Below, in pieces: positions 1 through 7,117 of a stretch of DNA of 16,070 nucleotides (position 1 is its first letter; the number at the start of each line of letters is the position of its first letter). The position numbers and the translations under genes were made by a program. This stretch comes from Spirosoma sp. GTDB taxonomy: Bacteria; Bacteroidota; Bacteroidia; Cytophagales; Spirosomataceae. Under the pieces are notes generated by a model. It did not search any database and was not told the DNA's origin. It saw only the letters and a program-made list of their open reading frames with translations. Where the stretch lies: the NCBI GenBank assembly GCA_028288385.1, contig JAQBNX010000024.1, positions 1 to 16,070 on the forward strand, written 5' to 3'.

Positions 1-445
1 GTGTTTCCTGACCAGGTGTCATACTGGGTTGCACAATGCCGTCGAGCGAATAGCGCACCGGAAACCAAACCCGCCCCGTTGGCAAATTATCAGGCGGGTT
101 CACGGTTACCTCAAAAAAGCCATCCTCATCGGTTACTACCGTGTATGATTGCCCAAAAGCCTCAACGCGCACTGTAATACCGGGCACTTCGTCGCTCTCA
201 AAACGCTGATACGTAGCGAGGATGTTTTGCCAGAACGCATCATTATCTGAGGGCGTACTAAGCTCACGTTCGCGGAGTATGCGGCCTTTGAGCCAAACGG
301 CCGTGGGGCTGCCAAAGCCCCGGTAATACACGATTTTATACGGCTTATGCCTGTCGAGCCGTCCGAAAAGGTGTTCTTTAAGCCTCTCGAAATGAACTTT
401 GGCATCCGCTGAGGTCGTTGCCAGCAAATCTTGCCACCTGGTCAT
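1..445 (-). CDS. App1-family (DUF2183) phosphatase-like protein, N-terminal part, cut by window edge
   Basis: The minus-strand frame is open from an ATG at 445-443 to the left edge, giving 148 codons with the C-terminus missing. The visible part contains a YKIVYYRGFGSPTAVWLKGR stretch (about residues 42-61), then a region around EVPGITVRVEAFGQ and TVVTDEDGFFEV that looks like a beta-sandwich domain. This arrangement is typical of the N-terminal half of bacterial App1-type proteins, whose C-terminal half carries a HAD-like DxDxT phosphatase domain (family knowledge; in yeast App1 is a phosphatidate phosphatase). The catalytic half lies outside the window, so activity cannot be judged. The ATG overlaps the TGA of the upstream glycosyltransferase as ATGA, which supports both this start and translational coupling. 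Substrate is unknown. Family call is moderately sure. Confidence 0.72.
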   Translation of the reverse strand, partial: MTRWQDLLATTSADAKVHFERLKEHLFGRLDRHKPYKIVYYRGFGSPTAVWLKGRILRERELSTPSDNDAFWQNILATYQRFESDEVPGITVRVEAFGQSYTVVTDEDGFFEVTVNPPDNLPTGRVWFPVRYSLDGIVQPSMTPGQET

Positions 446-1068
446 ATCAGCGCATTTTCATAGTCGACCCACTCATCAATATCGGTCAGTTGCTCCAGCC
501 GCTCAAACACCAAACCGTGTTCCAAAAGGGCCTGTTCTGTCTGGTGGCGGAGTTCAGGCTGGCTCCAAGGCATATTATCAAACAAAAATGAGTGGAGCTT
601 CTTCATGCCAAGCAGGTAATAACCGCCGTCCGTTGCCGGTCCAATAACAACATCAACTTTGTCCAGCGCCAGAAAAGCCTGTTCAATATGGCCAGGTGTA
701 ATGCCCAGGCAATCGCTGCCAATGATGACTACCCGGTCTGGATTGACCCGGTCTGGATTGACCCTGTCCGGATGGACCTGTTTACTCGATTCTAGTTGTT
801 CCCGAAATGCTTCCCGCATCCGTTCTCCAAGGTTTCGGCCCGATTGCAGTTGTTTCTCATAGCCATTCCAGCCATCATCCGGATTAATAAAGTCTCCATA
901 GTACACGACCCGGCGACAGGTTAGTGGCCGCGTAATGGCCTGCGTGTGCCGCAGCAAATGCTGATAAACTTCTACTGCCCGCTCATTGCCAACGGTGCGG
1001 GCGATCCGGGTTTTAACCGTACCGGCAATGGGGTTTTTAACGAAGATGATGAGTGTATTTTCGGCCAT
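442..1068 (-). CDS. TIGR04282/DUF2064 family glycosyltransferase (GT-A fold)
   Basis: The 208-residue protein starts at ATG 1068-1066 (MAENTLIIFVKNP). The frame stays open further upstream, but those residues do not resemble the family and would run into the ridA promoter region. Visible landmarks are KNPIAGTVKTRIA near residues 11-23 (nucleotide-sugar binding N-terminus), NLGERM, GSDCLG at 117-122 (the position of the acidic metal-binding motif in GT-A folds), GPATDGGYYLLG, and the C-terminal DIDEWVDYE stretch. These are hallmarks of the DUF2064 family, named after arsenosugar biosynthesis in some members. Nothing here indicates arsenic metabolism, so the substrate is open. It is the first gene of a pair with the App1-type gene (ATGA overlap). 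Odd feature: a threefold [HN]PDRV repeat at residues 99-113, directly before the strand that ends in GSDC. Confidence 0.85.
   Translation of the reverse strand: MAENTLIIFVKNPIAGTVKTRIARTVGNERAVEVYQHLLRHTQAITRPLTCRRVVYYGDFINPDDGWNGYEKQLQSGRNLGERMREAFREQLESSKQVHPDRVNPDRVNPDRVVIIGSDCLGITPGHIEQAFLALDKVDVVIGPATDGGYYLLGMKKLHSFLFDNMPWSQPELRHQTEQALLEHGLVFERLEQLTDIDEWVDYENALI
732..776. repeat. 15-bp tandem repeat, three units, in frame inside the glycosyltransferase gene
   Basis: Units 732-746 and 747-761 are identical (CCCGGTCTGGATTGA). The third unit, 762-776, differs at three positions. The period is five codons, so the gene encodes HPDRV-NPDRV-NPDRV in a row. Two identical copies beside a diverged one suggest a fairly recent slippage duplication. 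Confidence 0.9.
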
Positions 1069-1083
1069 ACGGGGGTTTGTCGG

Positions 1084-1091
1084 TACCTTTG
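1084..1091 (+). promoter_or_regulatory. Candidate -7 element (TACCTTTG) for ridA
   Basis: TACCTTTG matches the Bacteroidota housekeeping -7 consensus TAnnTTTG exactly and lies 45 bases upstream of the ridA ATG. A convincing -33 TTG/TTTG at the usual spacing is not seen (only T-rich sequence near 1058-1061). The box sits between the short arms GTTTG (1075-1079) and CAAAC (1092-1096) and overlaps GGTACC (1082-1087), so a regulator site over the promoter is possible but unproven. Confidence 0.5.
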
Positions 1092-1136
1092 CAAACGCGT
1101 CAGTCATCCGATGACTCAAACACATTACCAAAATCC

Positions 1137-1505
1137 ATGAACAAGCAAATTGTTTATTCTGAACTGGCCCCCGCGCCTATTGGTCCCTACAGCCAGGCGG
1201 TAAAAGCCAATGGAACCTTATACATCTCCGGTCAGGTTGCCATCGAGTTGGCTTCCCAGGGGGACATCCGGGCCGAAACTGAGCAAGTCATGAAAAACAT
1301 TGGGGCCATTTTGCGGGCCGCCGGTATGGATTATACGAACATTGTTAAGGCCAGCATATTTGTCAAAGACATGAACAACTTCGCGGCCATCAATGAGGTC
1401 TATGGACATTTTTTTACGGTTGATCCACCAGCTCGCGAAACCGTCGAAGTTGCCCGGTTACCTAAAGATGTCAATGTTGAAATTTCTGTAATAGCCATGC
1501 AATAA
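1137..1505 (+). CDS. ridA: RidA family reactive enamine/imine deaminase
   Basis: The 122-residue protein has the full RidA (YjgF/YER057c/UK114) pattern: APAPIGPYSQAVKANG near the N-terminus, LYISGQVA, the IVKASIFVKDMNNFAAINEVY helix region, and the C-terminal ARETVEVARLPKDVNVEISVIA. The catalytic arginine is Arg100 and the conserved glutamate is Glu115, matching Arg105 and Glu120 of the E. coli protein. Family members hydrolyse reactive 2-aminoacrylate and related enamines released by PLP enzymes, protecting those enzymes; they act in the cytoplasm as trimers. The ATG at 1137 gives the usual family length; the frame extends upstream but that part is not family-like. It diverges from the glycosyltransferase over 68 bases and has a candidate -7 box at 1084-1091. 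A long hairpin follows its stop codon. Confidence 0.95.
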   Translation: MNKQIVYSELAPAPIGPYSQAVKANGTLYISGQVAIELASQGDIRAETEQVMKNIGAILRAAGMDYTNIVKASIFVKDMNNFAAINEVYGHFFTVDPPARETVEVARLPKDVNVEISVIAMQ

Positions 1506-1506
1506 C

Positions 1507-1565
1507 AGCAGCGCGTAGAAGAATGCTACTACGGTTTTGCTATTCTTTTACGCGCTGCTTCTTTT
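1507..1565 (+). terminator. ridA: Long hairpin with T-rich tail between ridA and gltX
   Basis: Arms 1507-1524 (AGCAGCGCGTAGAAGAAT) and 1542-1559 pair over 18 bp, with a single G·U at 1518/1548 in the RNA. The loop is 17 bases and a T-rich tail (TTCTTTTG) follows. It starts one base after the ridA stop. This fits an intrinsic terminator, although the tail is not a pure T run. If it terminates fully, gltX needs its own promoter within a few dozen bases, and no good one is seen there; partial read-through is therefore possible. Confidence 0.7.
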
Positions 1566-1584
1566 GCTCTTTCATTCCTAATTC

Positions 1585-3153
1585 ATGTCAAAACCCGTTC
1601 GCGTTCGGTTCGCGCCTAGCCCAACCGGTCCGCTGCACATCGGTGGCGTACGTACCGCGCTTTATAATTACCTGTTCGCCCGGAAAATGGGCGGCAAAAT
1701 GCTGTTGCGCATCGAGGACACCGATCAAAACCGGTTCGTGCCGGGTGCTGAAGAATACATTATTGAGGCCCTCCGTTGGGCTGGTATCGAAATTGATGAA
1801 GGGCAGGGGGTAGACAGTGGCGACGGTGATGCGGCATTCCGACCGGGGCCTCATGCGCCCTATCGCCAGTCGGAGCGCCGGGACATCTACCAAAAAGAAG
1901 CACAGCGGCTCGTCGATGAAGGCAAAGCTTATTACGCCTTCGACACGGCCGAAGAACTGGATGCTATGCGGCAGCGGCTCGAAGTTGCCAACGCGCCGGC
2001 TGCCCAGTACAACGCCATTACGCGGATGCAGATGCGCAATTCACTGACCTTACGGGCTGATGAGGTAAAAGCCCGTATACAGGCCGGAGAGCCGTATGTG
2101 ATCCGGCTCAAAACGCCCCGAAAGGAAGAAGTCAGGGTCAATGACCTGATACGGGGCTGGGTCAACGTACATTCATCAGCTATTGACGACAAAGTCCTGC
2201 TGAAATCGGACGGCCTGCCAACGTATCACCTCGCTAACATTGTGGACGATCACCTGATGGAGATTACCCACGTAATCCGGGGGGAAGAGTGGCTGCCCTC
2301 GGCCCCGCTCCACGTGCTGCTGTATCGGTATCTAGGCTGGGAAGACACCATGCCACAATTTGCCCATCTGCCCCTGCTGTTGAAGCCCGAAGGCAATGGC
2401 AAACTCAGCAAACGCGATGCTGACCTCGGGGGCTTTCCCATCTTTCCGCTGCAATGGACCGACCCGGCCACGGGTGTCGTGGCGAGAGGGTTCCGCGAGG
2501 ATGGTTACCTGCCCGAAGCCACCATCAACTTTCTGGCCTTGCTGGGCTGGAATCCCGGCACCGAGCAGGAACTGTTCACGATGGACGAATTGATTGCCAG
2601 TTTCGACCTCGCGCAGGTGCACAAAGCAGGAGCGCGATTCGATATTCAGAAGGCGCAGTGGTTCAATCACCAGTACATCCGCCTGCGGCCCGATGCCGAA
2701 CTGGCCCCTGCCGTTCAACAGCGGGCTGAAGCCGCCGGGTTCGACTGCCCATCGGAGAAAGCCGAAAAAATTGTGGCCTTGCTCAAAGGGCGCGTCAATT
2801 TTGCCCACGAGATTTTCACCGAAGCCGATACAATTTTTAACGCGCCCACGACCTACGATGAAACCATCGCAGCCGCTAAGTGGAACGACGATGCCGTGCG
2901 GGCCGTCACTGCTTTCCGGGATGCACTGGGTGGATTCGAGGGTGAATTTCTGGCGGATACCATTCGGCAGGTGCTCAGCGATGCCATGACGCAGGTAGGC
3001 ATCAAGCAGGGCAAAATCATGCAGGCCATACGCCTGGCATTAACCGGCTCCGGCGCTGGTCCAGACCTTATGCTGACGATGGAAATTATTGGAAAAGATG
3101 AAACGGTTCGGCGGCTGCAAAACGCATTAAATACCCTGAAAGTACCTGCTTAG
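1585..3153 (+). CDS. gltX: Glutamyl-tRNA synthetase
   Basis: The 522-residue class I aminoacyl-tRNA synthetase charges tRNA-Glu with glutamate in the cytoplasm using ATP. The HIGH signature is FAPSPTGPLHIGG at residues 9-21, and the KMSKS-type loop is KLSKR at 273-277. The middle carries DGLPTYHLANIVDDHLMEITHVIRGEEWL in pieces typical of GluRS. The protein is longer than the roughly 470 residues of E. coli GluRS. Part of the excess is the segment after KLSKR (GGFPIFPLQWTDPATG, then GFREDGYLPEATINF), an arrangement I associate with Bacteroidota enzymes. The ATG at 1585 gives MSKPVRVRFAPSPTG, the expected N-terminus. It lies 79 bases after ridA behind a hairpin. No frameshift or missing motif is seen. 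No clear terminator follows. Confidence 0.97.
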   Translation: MSKPVRVRFAPSPTGPLHIGGVRTALYNYLFARKMGGKMLLRIEDTDQNRFVPGAEEYIIEALRWAGIEIDEGQGVDSGDGDAAFRPGPHAPYRQSERRDIYQKEAQRLVDEGKAYYAFDTAEELDAMRQRLEVANAPAAQYNAITRMQMRNSLTLRADEVKARIQAGEPYVIRLKTPRKEEVRVNDLIRGWVNVHSSAIDDKVLLKSDGLPTYHLANIVDDHLMEITHVIRGEEWLPSAPLHVLLYRYLGWEDTMPQFAHLPLLLKPEGNGKLSKRDADLGGFPIFPLQWTDPATGVVARGFREDGYLPEATINFLALLGWNPGTEQELFTMDELIASFDLAQVHKAGARFDIQKAQWFNHQYIRLRPDAELAPAVQQRAEAAGFDCPSEKAEKIVALLKGRVNFAHEIFTEADTIFNAPTTYDETIAAAKWNDDAVRAVTAFRDALGGFEGEFLADTIRQVLSDAMTQVGIKQGKIMQAIRLALTGSGAGPDLMLTMEIIGKDETVRRLQNALNTLKVPA

Positions 3154-3282
3154 ATAGCAATACAGGAACGAGGCCGGACGAATTATGCAGATTTCCCGGG
3201 ATTCGTAAAGAAGAAATTCGTTCTAATCCGTTTAACTGGTACGCCAGCCCGGCCCTACGATTGTGTTCCAATTCTGATCATC

Positions 3283-3576
3283 ATGGCTAAGAAAAAAACG
3301 AACCCCGACGAAAACGAGAAACCCCGCGTTCATCAAGAACTGGAAGGTTTTGATATTCAAATTAACTCGTTTGGCGAAATCACGACCAGTTTCGACATCG
3401 ACAAGATCAATCAGTTTCTAAACAAAACGGTAGACGATAAAAAACTTCGCCATCGCACAGATCTCAATCTAAAAGGCGAATCCATTCCCGACGATGCCGA
3501 TGAGAAAGACGATGACGAAGAAGACGACCTGACCCTGGATGACGATATCGACCTGGACGAGAGGCCGAAACGGTAA
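3283..3576 (+). CDS. Small acidic conserved hypothetical protein
   Basis: The 97-residue soluble protein has three parts: a lysine-rich start (MAKKKTNPDENEK), a central folded-looking part of about residues 17-66 (VHQELEGFDIQINSFGEI, then FDIDKINQFLNKTVDDKKLRHR), and a strongly acidic tail of Asp/Glu from about residue 69 to 93 that ends in RPKR. The central part resembles small uncharacterised proteins I associate with Cytophagales genomes, but I know no assigned function. No signal peptide or membrane segment is present. It lies 129 bases after gltX and is followed by a good terminator, so it is probably the end of its transcript. The charge split (basic start, acidic tail) could fit a nucleic-acid or ribosome-associated partner, but that is speculation. 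Confidence 0.8.
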   Translation: MAKKKTNPDENEKPRVHQELEGFDIQINSFGEITTSFDIDKINQFLNKTVDDKKLRHRTDLNLKGESIPDDADEKDDDEEDDLTLDDDIDLDERPKR

Positions 3577-3621
3577 CGATATGTAAGGCATCTTTTTTCG
3601 AAGCATGCGTTATTCATCCTG

Positions 3622-3661
3622 AAATGCCTGACCTGTCAAATCATCCGGTTGGGCATTTTTT
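3622..3661 (+). terminator. Intrinsic terminator after the small acidic protein gene
   Basis: Arm 3622-3633 (AAATGCCTGACC) pairs with 3647-3658 (GGTTGGGCATTT) over 12 bp with two G·U pairs. The loop is 13 bases and the T run continues to 3661. It lies 46 bases after the stop codon at 3576 and isolates this gene from the AIM24 gene downstream. Confidence 0.8.
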
Positions 3662-3751
3662 ATGCCGTTCATACGAAATATGCGCCAGCGCATCGGGCAT
3701 ATTCCGTAGTTTCAACGCCATAAACCAGTAACTAATCAAGGCAACCCAACC

Positions 3752-4528
3752 ATGTACTCCCACGAAATCGATTACAAAATCATTGGCGAAGATATCCAGA
3801 TCGTTGAAATTGAACTGGACCCGAACGAAACCGTCATTGCCGAGGCAGGTTCCATGCTTTATATGGAAGATGGCATTCAGTTTGAAACCAAAATGGGCGA
3901 TGGCTCTCAGCCCGATCAGGGGTTTTTGGGGAAACTAATGCAGGCTGGATCGCGGGTGATTATGGGCGAGTCGCTATTCATGACTCACTTTACCAATCGG
4001 GGTACAGGCAAGCGTAAAGTAACCTTTTCGGCACCCTATCCGGGCACGGTCATGCCCATCAACTTAGCCACTGTTTATGGCAATACGCTAATCGTGCAAA
4101 AAGACGCGTTCCTTTGTGCGGCCCTGGGTACAAAAATGAGTATTCATTTCAATCAGCGTATCGGGGCGGGCTTTTTTGGAGGTGAGGGCTTCATTCTGGA
4201 GAAAGTTCAGGGCGATGGAATGGCTTTTATCCATGCCGGTGGTGTAGTGATTGAGCGGACGCTGAATAACGAAATGTTACGCGTGGACACGGGCTGTGTG
4301 GTAGGTTTTGAGCCGAGCGTAAATTTTGACATTCAGCGGGCGGGTGGGCTGCGTAGTATGGTTTTTGGTGGCGAGGGGCTGTTTCTGGCTACGTTGCGCG
4401 GCTCGGGTAAAGTCTGGATTCAGAGCATGCCAATTTCCAAACTCGTTCAGCGCCTGTCGCCTGCCAGTGCTCAATCGCACAAAGAAGGTGGCTCAATATT
4501 AGGTCAACTGGGCGGACTGCTGGATTGA
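3752..4528 (+). CDS. TIGR00266 / AIM24 family protein (DUF124)
   Basis: The 258-residue protein matches the AIM24/TIGR00266 family in length and pattern: an N-terminal strand (DIQIVEIELDPNETVIAEAGSMLYMEDGI), a glycine-rich hinge (GFLGKLMQAGSRVIMGESLFMTHFTN), repeated beta-strand motifs such as GAGFFGGEGFILEKVQGDGMAFIHAGG, and VFGGEGLFLATLRGSGKVWIQSMP near the C-terminus. These proteins form a double-stranded beta-helix. The mitochondrial relative AIM24 affects inner-membrane organisation; the bacterial role is not established. A flexible, glycine-rich end (GGSILGQLGGLLD) is typical of the family. No signal peptide is present, so it is cytoplasmic. It is preceded by a terminator at 3622-3661 and so should have its own promoter in 3662-3751, where I see no strong match. 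Confidence 0.93.
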   Translation: MYSHEIDYKIIGEDIQIVEIELDPNETVIAEAGSMLYMEDGIQFETKMGDGSQPDQGFLGKLMQAGSRVIMGESLFMTHFTNRGTGKRKVTFSAPYPGTVMPINLATVYGNTLIVQKDAFLCAALGTKMSIHFNQRIGAGFFGGEGFILEKVQGDGMAFIHAGGVVIERTLNNEMLRVDTGCVVGFEPSVNFDIQRAGGLRSMVFGGEGLFLATLRGSGKVWIQSMPISKLVQRLSPASAQSHKEGGSILGQLGGLLD

Positions 4529-4643
4529 CTAGGGTCTGAAATGACGGTTTATGGAAATCTGACCAGGAAGGAAATTTCTGCCGCCCCAGGATTGTTAGGC
4601 AAACACTATGGCAGCCTTTAGCCATTACGTTAATCAGCACACT

Positions 4644-4651
4644 TACTATTG
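4644..4651 (+). promoter_or_regulatory. Weak candidate -7 element for the small protein at 4684
   Basis: TACTATTG matches TAnnTTTG with one mismatch, and TTTAG at 4617-4621 could serve as a degenerate -33 with a 22-base gap. The leader would be about 26 bases. The match is short and could be chance. Confidence 0.25.
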
Positions 4652-4683
4652 ACGCCAGGAAAATCAGTAAATAGAAAACGAGT

Positions 4684-4974
4684 ATGGAAGTAATTTGCAC
4701 TAACGATAAGTTTCCGGCCCCGGTGCTGGCGTTCTATGCCGAGTTTGGCATCCAGACTCCCAAACAGGACCAGCTCTATACCATTCGGCAGGTGAAACGA
4801 CACACAACGGGCGAAACCGGGGTGCTGCTCAACGAAATTCAAAACCCCGACGTACCCGTGAAACATCCCGTCATGGGCGAGGTTTGGTTTGAGCCTACCT
4901 TTAACATCAATCGCTTTGCTACGTTGCTAGGCCAACCGGTGCGACAGGAAGAACTGGCTGACGTCAACGTGTAA
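4684..4974 (+). CDS. Small hypothetical protein, MxVICxND type N-terminus
   Basis: The 96-residue protein has no signal peptide or membrane segment. It starts MEVICTNDKFPAP, continues with a strand-rich centre (QLYTIRQVKRHTTGETGVLLNEIQNPDVP), and ends with EVWFEPTFNINRFATLLGQP. The pattern 'short ICxND start, then YTI..V, then a LxEI strand, then RF' recalls small beta-rich proteins I have seen in Bacteroidota genomes and their phages, but this is a weak resemblance and no function is known to me. It stands alone 155 bases after the AIM24 gene and converges with the yitT-type gene across 67 bases with no good terminator. The ATG at 4684 is the only sensible start. Confidence 0.72.
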   Translation: MEVICTNDKFPAPVLAFYAEFGIQTPKQDQLYTIRQVKRHTTGETGVLLNEIQNPDVPVKHPVMGEVWFEPTFNINRFATLLGQPVRQEELADVNV

Positions 4975-5041
4975 TGGCGTTGCCGCTACGCTGTTATGTC
5001 CCGACAAGGTGATTGGTTAATCCTCCCGAATTCAGCCTTAT

Positions 5042-5911
5042 TTAGTGGAGCGGCAGGCTTTTTACTTTGCCTCCCGACACGTCGCTAATGCCATACTGGA
5101 TCATAAACGCCAGGGGGTCAATCTCGTTGATGATGGCTTTCAGTCGACCAATTTCCAGGCGGGTAATAACGGTGTAGAGCACGTCGTGATTCTGTTTCCG
5201 TGCACCGTGTTTGCCATGTCCCTGCTGACCGGACAGCACCGTAACGCCCCAGCCCATCTCGGCTAAGCGCGTTTCAATCTGGGCATGCTGGCCAGATACA
5301 ATCAGCACGGCTGTGTATTCTTCCAGGCCATGCACCAGAAAGTTGATCATTTTGGAAGCCGCGAAATACGTAATGATTGAGTAAAGGGCCAGCTCGATGG
5401 TCAGAAAAAAGGCCGCGGCTCCAAATATGATTACATTAAGCAGCAGGATGACATCGCTGACTTTGAGCAGATGACTGCTGCGGCTAATGAGTAGGGCTGC
5501 GATTTCGGTGCCATCCAGTACGGCCCCGCCCCGCATGGCCAGACCAATACCAAGCCCGATGAAAAATCCGCCAAAAATAGCTGTCAATAATAAATCAGGC
5601 GTTACGTCTGGGTAGGGGACAATGGCGATACAGACGGACAGACCAACGATGGCCACTGCGCTTTTGACGGCGAAAGGACCGCCAAGCTGTCGGTAACCAA
5701 GTGCAATGAATGGCAGGTTGATAATTGGAATTAGTACGGCCAGCGGCCACCCGGTCACATCGGCCAGCAGCATCGATACGCCCGTGACGCCCCCATCAAT
5801 AAATTGGCTCGATAGTAAGAACCCTTTCAGTCCCATACCTGCGCTTAAAATACCTACTATAATTAACGTAAAGTTTTTGGCAGGTTGAAACCAGCTTGGC
5901 CGTTGAGACAT
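5042..5911 (-). CDS. YitT family membrane protein (DUF161 plus DUF2179)
   Basis: The 289-residue protein has about five hydrophobic segments in residues 12-180 (for example TLIIVGILSAGMGLKGFLL, LAVLIPIINLPFIALGY, LLTAIFGGFFIGLGIGLAM, VILLLNVIIFGAAAFFL). A soluble C-terminal domain of about residues 200-285 includes EYTAVLIVSGQHAQIETRL, LYTVITRLEIGRLKAIINEIDP and AFMIQYGISDVSGG. This is the standard YitT layout, with the GGAVLDGTEIAALLISR signature in the middle. Members sit in the inner membrane; their substrate is not established. The insert GQQGHGKHGARKQN in the C-terminal domain is more basic than usual. It diverges from gldD across 67 bases, so the two may share a regulatory region, but I found no clear promoter box for either. 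Confidence 0.92.
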   Translation of the reverse strand: MSQRPSWFQPAKNFTLIIVGILSAGMGLKGFLLSSQFIDGGVTGVSMLLADVTGWPLAVLIPIINLPFIALGYRQLGGPFAVKSAVAIVGLSVCIAIVPYPDVTPDLLLTAIFGGFFIGLGIGLAMRGGAVLDGTEIAALLISRSSHLLKVSDVILLLNVIIFGAAAFFLTIELALYSIITYFAASKMINFLVHGLEEYTAVLIVSGQHAQIETRLAEMGWGVTVLSGQQGHGKHGARKQNHDVLYTVITRLEIGRLKAIINEIDPLAFMIQYGISDVSGGKVKSLPLH

Positions 5912-5978
5912 AATACCGGGTTTTGTGGTTAGACTAAGGAAGCTGCACGATTCGTTGGTATAACGTTACATCGTTTTT

Positions 5979-6569
5979 ATGAAATTAATCACGCGTGTTT
6001 TTATTGGTTTTGTTGGCCTGCTGGTGGTCGCCTGCGGCAGTGATACATCCGAAAGCTACGTACCCAAGCCTAAAGCCTATCCGCGCTTCGACCTGCCCGC
6101 GCCAAACTACGTCCTCCTCGAGCCAACCCATCCCTACCAGTTCGAGTACAACAAAGTAGCCCGGATTTTACGCGATACGTTCCCTAACGCCGAACCGCAC
6201 TGGGTTTTTATCAATTATCCGGCTTTCCATGCCAGCATTCAGCTTACTTACAAACCCATTGGGCACAACGTGAACCGGCTTCGGAGTATGCTCGACGATT
6301 CGTATAAGCTGGCGGCCCGGCATAAAATTAAAGCCTATGCCGTTGAGCAGCGAACCATGAAATTAAAATCAGGTCTGGAAGCCAGCGTAATTGATATATC
6401 GGGCGAAGTGCCAAGTCAGGTGCAGTTTGTGACCACCGATTCGACTACTCATTTCCTGCGGGGTGCGTTATACTTTAACACGGCTACGCAGAATGATTCC
6501 TTACAGCCCATTATCCAGTACATTCGCAAAGATGTGCTTCATCTGCTCAATACGCTAAAATGGCGCTAA
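5979..6569 (+). CDS. gldD: Gliding motility lipoprotein GldD
   Basis: The 196-residue protein begins with a lipoprotein signal peptide: basic MKLITR, hydrophobic core, lipobox LVVAC with the acylated cysteine at residue 19. The mature start SYVPKPKAYPRFDLPAPNY matches the typical GldD beginning (YxPKPRGYxRxDLP). Later stretches HWVFINYPAFHASIQLTYKPI, DDSYKLAARHKIKA, GEVPSQVQFVTTDSTTHFLRGALYFN and the ending DSLQPIIQYIRKDVLHLLNTLKW agree with the family across its whole length. GldD is required for gliding motility in Flavobacterium johnsoniae and is linked to the Type IX secretion/gliding apparatus; its exact biochemical role is not known. In flavobacteria it usually sits beside gldE; here it stands between yitT and a cytochrome gene. 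Confidence in the family is high; whether this organism glides cannot be told. Confidence 0.93.
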   Translation: MKLITRVFIGFVGLLVVACGSDTSESYVPKPKAYPRFDLPAPNYVLLEPTHPYQFEYNKVARILRDTFPNAEPHWVFINYPAFHASIQLTYKPIGHNVNRLRSMLDDSYKLAARHKIKAYAVEQRTMKLKSGLEASVIDISGEVPSQVQFVTTDSTTHFLRGALYFNTATQNDSLQPIIQYIRKDVLHLLNTLKWR

Positions 6570-6643
6570 ATAAAATAACGGTTATTTAATCATCCGATAG
6601 CGCATATTACGGGAGTTGAACAGACTTAACATTACCTAACACT

Positions 6644-7069
6644 ATGAAAACGATCCTGACCCTGGTGGTCTGCCTGTGCTTCTCTATGGGCTACGCTCAA
6701 ACGTCTAAGCCGACTACTAAACCCGTTTCTAAGCCGACCGTGGCGGCCATTAAACAGCCTGGCCAGGTCATTTTTGAACAGAACTGCCTGACCTGTCACC
6801 AGGCCAACGGCTCCGGCGTGCCAAACCTGAACCCACCCCTGCGTGGCTCTGAGTGGGTAGTGGGCGACAAAACCCGTCTCATTAATGTCCTGCTGAAGGG
6901 TTTACAGGGGCAGGAGATTGATGGCGAAATGTATGACAATGCTATGCCCGCCCACGACTTTCTGGACGACGCCCAAATAGCCGACGTACTGACTTATATC
7001 CGTAGCAATTTCGGCAACAAAGCGGATGCCGTTAAGGTCGAGGAAGTAAAAGCGGTACGAGGAAAGTAG
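6644..7069 (+). CDS. Secreted class I cytochrome c, small monohaem
   Basis: The 141-residue protein has a signal peptide (residues 1-18, cut after GYA), then a Lys/Pro/Thr linker of about residues 20-38 with three SKP/TKP units, then one cytochrome c domain. The haem-binding motif is CLTCH at 48-52 and the likely axial methionine is Met101 in NAMPAHDFL. The C-terminal helix DAQIADVLTYIRSNFGN is typical for this fold. The motif NGSGVPNLNPPLRGSEWVVGDKTRLINVLLKGLQG is common in small cytochromes that act as electron carriers or as fused domains of dehydrogenases. The electron partner is not encoded nearby. It lies 74 bases after gldD on the same strand, and co-transcription is possible but not shown. 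It converges with the carboxylase gene across 48 bases without a clear terminator. Confidence 0.93.
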   Translation: MKTILTLVVCLCFSMGYAQTSKPTTKPVSKPTVAAIKQPGQVIFEQNCLTCHQANGSGVPNLNPPLRGSEWVVGDKTRLINVLLKGLQGQEIDGEMYDNAMPAHDFLDDAQIADVLTYIRSNFGNKADAVKVEEVKAVRGK

Positions 7070-7117
7070 GAACTGTTAACTCAGGTTTCTAAGAGCACAC
7101 GACAGTGGACAACTGCC

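Noticed and set aside
2332..2808. A 158-codon minus-strand open frame opposite gltX
   Set aside because: It is antisense to a fully conserved synthetase and shows no domain or plausible start context.
3154..3282. Nested inverted repeats (GGCCGG/CCGGCC and ACGAAT/ATTCGT) after gltX
   Set aside because: Arms are 6 bp, far apart or loosely nested, with no T run; no terminator, riboswitch or RNA gene can be supported.
6573..6587. AT-rich palindrome AAATAACGGTTATTT after gldD
   Set aside because: The arms are short, AT-rich and separated by one base; it could be a chance palindrome or a protein site, but nothing supports either.
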